From Pseudoips prasinana (Eukaryota > Arthropoda > Insecta > Lepidoptera > Nolidae), in the NCBI GenBank assembly GCA_951640165.1, contig OX621246.1, positions 36,660,501-36,724,500 on the forward strand: a stretch of DNA of 64,000 nt, given 5' to 3'. Position numbers and translations under genes: made by a program. This document shows positions 56,592 through 64,000 of the stretch, in pieces (the stretch's first letter is position 1; every line of letters starts with the position of its first letter). The notes under the pieces are model-generated. The model had not been told where the DNA came from. It did not search any database and saw nothing but the letters and a program-made list of their open reading frames with translations.

Positions 56592-56832
56592 AGGCCAATT
56601 TAATAGATCACATTTGACATCTGTCAGTTACTAGTAAAGTGAACTGTAAAATGACCTTATTTGGTAATTATTACTATAAAGATAAATCGTAATTGGAAAA
56701 AAAATAAGCAAATGTGCAGTTCTAACTACGACAAACTAAATAATATTGTATGCCCGCCGATTAAGTTAAGTTAGTTTAAGTTAGTTTGTTGAATATTGAT
56801 GAAGTGTCAAATGTAATTTATTAAATTGGCCG
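56592..56832. mobile_element. MITE with 28-bp terminal inverted repeats and TA duplication
   Basis: Left end AGGCCAATTTAATAGATCAC, right end (minus strand) CGGCCAATTTAATAAATTAC; both continue ATTTGACA. TA flanks each end. 241 bases, AT-rich, noncoding. A TA target and this size fit a Tc1/mariner-type MITE. Confidence 0.75.
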
Positions 56833-57274
56833 TACTTTAAACATTTTCATTTCATAAAATATCCGAAATGGGTTGTTGCTACTTCCATTACTTATATGTG
56901 CACGTATTAACCAGAAGAAAGACGTGACTAATGTAACGTTACGCCGTTACTGCCAACATACAATAGTCCACCATACCCACGATATAAGTGTTGGATATAC
57001 TCGTATGTACGGATAATAAAAATACTGTATTTTTTCAACTCTTAGTGTCATTCGGTATCGGCAATATCAGCTAATACTCACGGCCAAGCGCGGCCAGGTT
57101 GTTGAACCCTTACCAAACAACGTGTTAAAATGTAAGAAGTACATGGAAACGTGTTAAAATGTAACAAGTACATAAGAAGAGCACAGCGTATATTTGATAA
57201 ATGAGCAGCGCGACTAGGGAATTACCTCCACCTTACAGAAGACATAACTTAAATAATTTTAATATTGTGTTTAT

Positions 57275-57350
57275 GTGTGTGAGTAAGGTCTTAAAGGCCG
57301 CCAACACATCCACTTGCTCGTTTGTCGCCCTCTTATAAAAAAAGGAAAAA
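57275..57350 (+). repeat. Short retroposon tail, deleted copy
   Basis: GTGTGTGAGTAAGGTCTTAA then AGGCCGCCAACACATCCACT and GCTCGTTTGTCGCCCTCTTA with an A-rich end. Same family as 41,380-41,570, with the middle missing. Confidence 0.55.
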
Positions 57351-57825
57351 TAAAGCCAAGCCCATTGAATATCGTCATGAAACCGTGATATTACTATGTT
57401 TTCGTTTTCGGTAGGCTGTCGCTTAGGTTGCGCATGTGTGACGGTCTGGCGCGTATATGGCACTGTTTGGACGCTACCTGCGTTAATCCGTCCCGTAGGT
57501 TATGTCCTTCTAAATATTAATTTTGAGGGTACACAGACCTCGACGTGTAATACTTACATGTGTATTACCGTTATAATATGACGGGTGGCGGTTGATTTAT
57601 CGTAAATTGTGCCATAACTCACAATTAGTGACAGCTGAAGGGGAATATGGACCAGTACTTAGGTATAAGACTCCCATAAGTGCCCATAACAAGTATTTGT
57701 GAGCATGCTGTGTTCGCACTTAGAAGGCTGTTTGGCTGTCATTTACTCATATGTATAATGCAATAATGTATGTTTTGCCGTAACGGCCAGTTTGCGGGCC
57801 TAAATAAAAATAAATAAATAATAGT

Positions 57826-58088
57826 AAAAAAACTTGTGTGTACTTATGTACACGCGTTAGAAGTTATACTTCTTAATATACAACTTGAACATAGTTATCA
57901 ATTTTCATACCACCTAGTACTAACGTCATGCTGTTATTTTTACGATGCGCGCGCATCGTAAAAATTCACTGTCATACCACCTAGAACTAACTTCACGCTG
58001 TTAAATTTTTTTGTGTCGGTGTGCGCGCGCATCGTAAAAATTCACTCTCATCATTTTTCTCCATCGCGCCAAAAGAAGTATAACTTCA
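57826..58088 (-). mobile_element. Hairpin-rich MITE-like element, copy 4
   Basis: Full-length inverted copy. It has the perfect 18-bp palindrome ACGATGCGCGCGCATCGT at about 57,942-57,959 and both internal units. Ends at CTTCAATAAC. Confidence 0.85.
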
Positions 58089-58140
58089 ATAACAATTTTA
58101 TGAATTTTTAGGTTTGTGAAGCTGTCTAAACGAGTAAAAT

Positions 58141-58194
58141 GAGGCCATAATAAAACGCGGACTGGCGGGTCAGTCCGCGTTTTATTAGGGCCTC
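58141..58194. repeat. Hairpin-forming inverted repeat
   Basis: GAGGCC-xx-AATAAAACGCGGACTG and its complement around a 6-base loop; 22 of 24 arm positions pair. Not a coding region. Confidence 0.85.
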
Positions 58195-60441
58195 TTTTTC
58201 CTTATGAAGTATGGAAACCTAAACACTGCATTTGGAACCACTAAATTATTTTATTGACGACGAACCGTTTTCAAGAAGCAAGACTGTTCTCAATTCGGTG
58301 CGTATATATTTTTCATGCATGTGCCGATTTCTTCAGCGTTTGTGAATGGTAATGATTATAATTCGAATATAGGTACTTATTATGTATATAATTTTATTGT
58401 ATATTTTTTTTGAAATTGGATAATAATTTTAGGACTTATAAAAATTAAAACAAGTGTGTTACTTTCACACAAACATTGTGTGAAAACTTGTGATTAGTCT
58501 TCATCTTTTCTCTATGTTAATTTACTAGTATACTGGCTGTAAGTTTTCTAAAGCAATAAAATAAAATAAATAAAAAACGGACATTGGAACCACCTAAAAA
58601 TTTACTTTAATTGTAATTATTTAGTATTTGGCGAGCGGTGGATCAGGGGATGGGAAAGAATTAGAATAATAGTGTTTGCAAAAGTGTCGTCATTATATTT
58701 TTTATAGGTTAAAATTTAATATAGTTTCAATTGGTGACGTAGTGAATTGTGTTTATTTAGAATATAAGTTTATTTTAGTTACCTATCCTTTTATTTAAAA
58801 TGTTTTAAGTATTTTAAAAGCCCTTACTTGGTACAGTACATGGTACATTTTATACGGAACACTTTTTACTTTCACTGATCACTAGCACTTTATCAAATTT
58901 CCACAATTACTTTCCCTCTTGATTGGAATTCAATTTCACTTGAATTAAAACTCAGCGATCTGTTTCGATACACTGCTTAAATACCTCTAAATTCTCCAAT
59001 TTCTTAAACATTCCGAAAGTCATTATTTTTGTTATAGCCCTTCACTAATATTGAAATACTTCTGTCTTTACCTATCTCTTTCTTTTCTATCAGTAATTGG
59101 CACCATCTCCGTCTTTTCATTCTATAATAAAATAAAATAAAATGACAATTATCAAACAAAATCTAATAACAATTTTGCATTAAGAGTTTTGTATGTCTAT
59201 GCTTTTTCTTTTGTTCTAGTATTAACTAGAACATTCTTTAAATGTGGGGTTCGAATCCCGAACTTGACAGTATTACATAAATGATTTGTATTTTTAAACA
59301 GTTTAATTAACTTATTAATAACGCCTTCACAAAATTCAAATCGTTGATGACCGTTCTAAATTACCAACGCATACAAACCTTCATAGAAACCAATTTAAAG
59401 ATCTGAAAATTAATTTAATTTGTGTTATTTTAGAATTATTAGAACCGTTGTCTGTCGAACTGCCAATCAAGAAGCAAAGTAAGATAGGTCAAAGTGAAGT
59501 GTTCTTGGAAATAAAATTTGCCAGATTAAATTTTCAGCGAAACTAATAGACGGCAGTTGGCCACAGTTGACCGAGGCCAGTCATTCGGGAACCTTTGGAG
59601 CATGGCTATGGCTATGACGTAGAGTTATAGTGAAATAGACGACGAGATCTGACTATCGAAACTTGATATATCTATGCATTGTAACTGCATACTCACACTA
59701 GGACACAGTGAGTTTCATGTTTTATCTCCCAAAAAGTATCCAAGCACTTTACCTATTCACTTTCAATAAACACATATTATGTCGATCATTTTATTATCTA
59801 GTGTTAAGAGTCATATAAAAAATAAAGAAAAATCTTCAGTAAATCCAATAAAATTGTTCAGAAAGTAGGACTCGAAAATATTTTACAGGCCACCCAGCTA
59901 TAGCGTTTTCGAGCTCTTTTATGGTTAATAAGAACACTGACGAGATGGTTTATAAACTAATATATTTAACACTAAGAAACACTTGGTTTTAATACTACAA
60001 AGATAATTAAATATGGTTATAAAAATGGTATTTATCAACTAAAATGGTTTATGGTAAAATGGTAATTTAAATGGTAAAAGTGGTAGAAAATGGTTAATGG
60101 TATTGAGCTCGGTCGCTGGCGGATTGCGAACTGATTCCAAATTATACTGAAATTATTAAAGTTAACGCGCACCAAAGTGCTCGCGGTGCAGATATGGAAA
60201 TCGCTGACTTGTTCGGTTGCGTAGCTCCGAACATGCTCCCGAGCACAAGATGAAAATAAGATGATATCAAAAATGTAAATTAATTACTAAAATCTTAACT
60301 AATAATGCAAAAGCAAAAAACATAAAGCAGAATGGTTTGTATGTATCGTCACACAATAAAATGATGAATATGAAATGACTTAAAAGTATGGTATAAAATA
60401 AATCAAACAGAAAAGGGTAAAATCAGTAATAGTGAAAATTA
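58195..60441. other. Unresolved region that should contain the 3' LTR of the BEL/Pao element
   Basis: Below the envelope-like frame of the minus-strand LTR element, so its polypurine tract and 3' LTR are expected here, but only one LTR would be inside the window and no boundary could be proven. A pyrimidine-rich stretch at 59,080-59,097 (purine on the minus strand) is one candidate tract. 59,995-60,110 is unusually rich in ATGGT words. Confidence 0.3.
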
Positions 60442-61509
60442 TCAAACAATAGTGTCCTCTATGGTAAAAACTTTCTCAACTTGGGAAGTGTCATTTCTTT
60501 TTGTTACGCCGCGCCTAACTGGCCAACGGTCTGCCAAATTTTCACTACGAACACTTTCACTACGAACACTACGAACTTCTTTGTAACACAATGGTTTATT
60601 TAGTTCCTTAGCACTAAGCTGTCGCTGTTCAGTTGAAACTGAACCTGGTTGTCGTCTGGTAACTCTCGGAACTGGCTGAGGCAGTTGCAACGACTCTCGT
60701 CGTGGGCTTCCGCGACCACGAGCAGACGATCTCTTATATATGCTGCAACATCCTTTTTTCCATAACCACGTAGCAGTAAATCCTAGGCCTGCTACGAGTA
60801 AAATATAACTGATGGTGTAGTGGTGAATGTGATGGTAAGATAATCCTTCATCCGGTATATCTGCGTTTGACTTCATGTCTTTTATTTCATTTTCGAGCTG
60901 AGAGAAGGAGGAGTCTAGATGGTTTTCTGGGACATTCTCAACAGGCAAAACTCTCATGTTAATTATATGGTTAATTTGATCAATCTGTGGTATCTAAATA
61001 TCAGGAGACATATTGTTTTGGTTAGAATGGTGTTCAATAGAATATAACGTAAAATCTGTTCCTTTTATAATGCACATTTCATTCATGCCAATGACTCCGG
61101 CTTGGGTCAGTTGGCGGACGGTAATTTGATCTCCACATATGATTTTTATCGAGTATACGTCACAACAAAAGTATAGGTATTGTGACGTATGATGTAACTC
61201 TACCCATCGGTTAGTACAACTCGTTTTTATATATTTACATTTATTTTCTGGCATATTTTTCGCACAAAAAGTTTCATCATTTTGCAGGGTTAAGATCGGT
61301 TTTCGAATTTGACACATGTACGACTCTTCATGTCGCAGACATGTATTTAATTCATTAATGGTTACTACAAAATAAACATCTTTTCTTAGATTTATAGCCA
61401 CATAGTCTGCTACTGGAATTATGCTGACCATGCTATTATTGATTTGGTGTGGAACTGGTATAATCTTATAAAGACGGAAGTTTTCTCTGGTGACAAGAGG
61501 GAAAGTTAT
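60442..61509 (-). pseudogene. Envelope-like C-terminal region with two in-frame stops
   Basis: Two open segments, 60,994-61,431 (with the preceding codons from 61,509 also open) and 60,442-60,957, are in the same frame as the upstream ORF. They are separated from it and from each other only by single nonsense codons (TAA at 61,510-61,512, TAG at 60,994-60,996). The first segment is Cys-rich (about 12 Cys), as expected of a fusion-protein ectodomain stalk. The second has a membrane span (residues about 48-68, ending in a Trp/Lys/Cys-rich boundary) followed by a basic cytoplasmic tail. There are no frameshifts. The element is a decayed or nearly intact endogenous retroelement envelope; function is not claimed. 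Confidence 0.75.
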
Positions 61510-64000
61510 TTAAAAAATAATGAGTTTTTTGGTAACTTTTGCCTTTACTTTCAGTAACTGGTAGATGTACTGTAAGTCCGATTCAAGGTTATTGATAGGC
61601 AAATGGAGGTCGTTTCTCATTTGGCCTTGTATTGTTTGTAGTTCCGATTTTAATTGTTCTGGTTTTAATAAATGTAGACTAATTCGACCATGGTACACAT
61701 CAGTGATAGTGTCAAGTAATGTATCTTGCAATCTCTTCAAATTTTGTAATAAATTATTTCCCGCCATCGCGGATAATGTAAAATCTTGTATAGCAGACAT
61801 GTTTTGGATGATTGTTTGAACTGAGTTGGTATCTTGTTGAAAAGTAATTAATTTTTTGTTTATGAATTTAAGCTGATTATCTAATTCTATCTCCATTTTC
61901 TTCATTAAATTAAATTCAGATTCAATGACCGACGTCTGGTTTTTCCACAGCTTAATTAAATGTCTTTCGTTATTTCTGACGTTTTCAATATCCTTTGTAT
62001 ATTGTTCTGCGAATCGAGTGTCTAATACTCCGAACAACTCATTCGCTAAGTAACCGACACCGTTGATAAGTCCCCGGCGCCGCCGATGCTGTCTGTCGTG
62101 GACATTAAAATGTTGTGTTAGCAAAAGTTCATTGTAGTATTGAAGCTCGTGGTCATTATGACGTAACTGGGATATAATCATATGGCATGGCGATTGTGTT
62201 TCAATTTTACTACATAGTTTTTCTAAATAATGATTTATTTTACCGTATGCTTCCATGCCTGACCAATATGGCGTCATATCATAATATACTACAAGGATCC
62301 ATTTGTCCCTAATAAGTTGTAGATTAGCCACAGGATCGTAAAATAACGTTTGATTGTTAGGAAGTTCGTGAACGGTATGTAAACAGTTTGTCTGTGGTAC
62401 TAATATCGTCATAAAAAATATCATTGCTGACACGATAGAAAAAATGTTGTATGCAGGTATTTTTGGTCTCTTCCTTTTCTCTTCTGGTTTTAGTTTTTCG
62501 TCATTCTGGTTGCTGGTTAAGTTATGGTCATGGTTAAAAGGTATACTTTGTGGTTCTGGCCAATAGTTTATTTGGTTAATTGGTAAAACAGATAGTTTGA
62601 CAATTGGTCTTTTTATCAATCCGTTCTTGGTTTTTAGAGTAACAACTCTAATCAAACCATCGTCGCCTGGGTGTATTTCCAGTACACGTCCCATGGCCCA
62701 CTTTCCTGCTGGTAAATTATCATCCTGAATAGTTACTAGGTCGCCTAGTTTTATGTTTTCTTTCGTCTTTAACCACTTAGATCTTACAGATAATTGAGTT
62801 AGGTATTCAGTTTTCCATCGTTTCCATAAATCTTGAAATAATTTTGTGGTGAGATGCCATCTGGTTCTAGCATCTTCTTTCGTCTCTATCACAGTCAATC
62901 CCGGTCTAGTTGTTAAGAAATGGGCTGGTGTTAGAAAGTCGAAATCATCAGGATCTTCAGACAATGGACAGAGCGGGCGGGAATTCATGCATGCCTCTAT
63001 CCTTGATAATAATGTGACGTATTCTTCAAATGTTAATTTTTGGTGGCCGATTACACGTTTAAGATGCTGTTTTAAGGACCTGATATTTCTCTCCCAAATG
63101 CCTCCCGCACTTGGCCAGGAACTTGCGTTGAAATGCCATTCTATTTGTAGCTCAGTTATCTCTTTATAGAAACTTTCACTGAAAATTTGTTGTAGATATT
63201 CGTATTCCTCTTGAATCATTCTATTAGCTCCCACAAAGTTTGTACCATTATCGCTGTACATGTGACGTGGTGCTCCACGTCGCGCTGCCAGACGGTGTAC
63301 AGCTGCCAGAAAAGCCGAACTGGTTAAATCGGATACAAGCTCCAAATGAACAGCTTTCGTTACCATACAAATGAAATGTGCTATATATCCTTTAGTGGTC
63401 TTTATTCCGCGCCCTTTATTCGCTTTGACTTCCACAAAACCCGTGTAGTCAACTCCACAATGATAAAAGGGACGTTCGGGGTTCACTCTGGATGATGGTA
63501 GGTCACCCATAAGTTGACATTGTTTAGGTGGTTCTTGTTTTCTACATGTAATACACTGACGTACGAATTTCTTTGTGGACATATATCCGCCGATTATCCA
63601 ATATTTTTGTCGAATATGAGATAATGTAAGGCGCGCTCCACCATGGAACGTTAACTCATGTGCTTCTTGAATTATTAAATTTGTGAGGCGATGGTTATGT
63701 GGTAATATAATGGGATGTTTCATTTGATTGTTTATCTCAGCGTTTCGAAGCCTTCCTCCCACTCGTAATATTCCGTCTTGGTCAATGAACGGATTTAAAT
63801 TTAAAATATTACTTTTACAATGCACTTTACTGTGTTTTTGTAAGTAGTTCATTTCATGCCTAAATATCGATTGTTGGATGTTTTTAACGATTAGCATTTT
63901 CGCTCGTCGCAACTCATGCAACGTAATATAGGATTCATAAACTCGTTTTTTGGTACCGACTCGTAATATCCATGCAACTATTCTTATTATTTTACTAAGC
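61510..64000 (-). CDS. BEL/Pao retrotransposon: integrase region fused to envelope-like domain (5' end off window)
   Basis: The frame is open to the window edge, so residue numbers here count from 63,921. Integrase: HHCC zinc-binding region at about residues 87-130 (HELTFHGG ... CITCRK), DDE core with D in HCGVDYTGF, D in YSDNGTNF and E in GGIWERN, followed by the DUF5641-type C-terminal domain (KLGDLVTIQDDNLPAGKW). From about residue 490 it changes to an envelope-like protein. It has a hydrophobic signal/anchor segment near 515-535 and a polybasic furin-type site near residue 612 directly before a glycine-rich hydrophobic stretch, the arrangement of F-type fusion proteins. Long coiled-coil-like heptads follow. 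The frame ends at TAA (61,510). Gag, protease and reverse transcriptase lie beyond 64,000. BEL/Pao elements with env are known as insect retrovirus-like elements. Confidence 0.88.
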   Translation of the reverse strand, partial: LSKIIRIVAWILRVGTKKRVYESYITLHELRRAKMLIVKNIQQSIFRHEMNYLQKHSKVHCKSNILNLNPFIDQDGILRVGGRLRNAEINNQMKHPIILPHNHRLTNLIIQEAHELTFHGGARLTLSHIRQKYWIIGGYMSTKKFVRQCITCRKQEPPKQCQLMGDLPSSRVNPERPFYHCGVDYTGFVEVKANKGRGIKTTKGYIAHFICMVTKAVHLELVSDLTSSAFLAAVHRLAARRGAPRHMYSDNGTNFVGANRMIQEEYEYLQQIFSESFYKEITELQIEWHFNASSWPSAGGIWERNIRSLKQHLKRVIGHQKLTFEEYVTLLSRIEACMNSRPLCPLSEDPDDFDFLTPAHFLTTRPGLTVIETKEDARTRWHLTTKLFQDLWKRWKTEYLTQLSVRSKWLKTKENIKLGDLVTIQDDNLPAGKWAMGRVLEIHPGDDGLIRVVTLKTKNGLIKRPIVKLSVLPINQINYWPEPQSIPFNHDHNLTSNQNDEKLKPEEKRKRPKIPAYNIFSIVSAMIFFMTILVPQTNCLHTVHELPNNQTLFYDPVANLQLIRDKWILVVYYDMTPYWSGMEAYGKINHYLEKLCSKIETQSPCHMIISQLRHNDHELQYYNELLLTQHFNVHDRQHRRRRGLINGVGYLANELFGVLDTRFAEQYTKDIENVRNNERHLIKLWKNQTSVIESEFNLMKKMEIELDNQLKFINKKLITFQQDTNSVQTIIQNMSAIQDFTLSAMAGNNLLQNLKRLQDTLLDTITDVYHGRISLHLLKPEQLKSELQTIQGQMRNDLHLPINNLESDLQYIYQLLKVKAKVTKKLIIF

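Overview
The window is eukaryotic and almost certainly lepidopteran (moth or butterfly). It is AT-rich with short GC-rich coding exons and spliceosomal introns. It is packed with retroelement ends, SINEs, Helitron ends and MITEs of types familiar from Lepidoptera. No bacterial gene organisation, rRNA gene or CRISPR array is present.

Only one ordinary host gene is clearly supported. It is an eight-coding-exon plus-strand gene at 47,836-52,225 encoding a secreted/type I membrane protein of about 1,025 residues: signal peptide, LDLa, CUB, CUB, further CUB-like ectodomain, LDLa, one membrane span and a short tail. The architecture recalls insect Culd (CUB and LDLa domain protein), but orthology is not proven. 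Its TGA stop is followed by C, and the frame stays open for 17 more codons that end in a class I PDZ-ligand-like ETTV. A CpG-rich block at 33.5-33.8 kb could be its promoter or first exon.

The rest is mobile DNA. 0-5 kb: a full-length minus-strand two-ORF LINE with both ORFs intact. 5-10 kb: truncated LINEs and a SINE. 12.2-15.4 kb: a PIF/Harbinger DNA transposon with an apparently intact spliced transposase on the minus strand and an intact spliced MADF-BESS accessory gene on the plus strand; the exons of each lie in the intron of the other. 15.5-33 kb: mostly noncoding, with SINEs, two copies of a hairpin-rich MITE, Helitron ends and a decayed RTE-like LINE. 35.7-41 kb: a second near-full-length two-ORF LINE on the minus strand, broken by a nested retro-insertion just before the YADD active site. 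41-47 kb: SINEs, LINE fragments nested in each other and a Helitron. 53-58.2 kb: AT-rich DNA with a Helitron, a TA-flanked MITE and palindromes. 58.2-64 kb: the 3' half of a minus-strand BEL/Pao LTR element, with integrase and an F-type envelope-like region carrying two in-frame stop codons; it runs off the window end.

A recurring oddity is near-perfect foldback palindromes with 3-6 nt loops, the longest having 41-bp identical arms. Several sit inside retroelements. They may be recent template-switch events or assembly/library foldbacks, and resequencing would tell. Boundaries of repeats are approximate unless terminal motifs are described.
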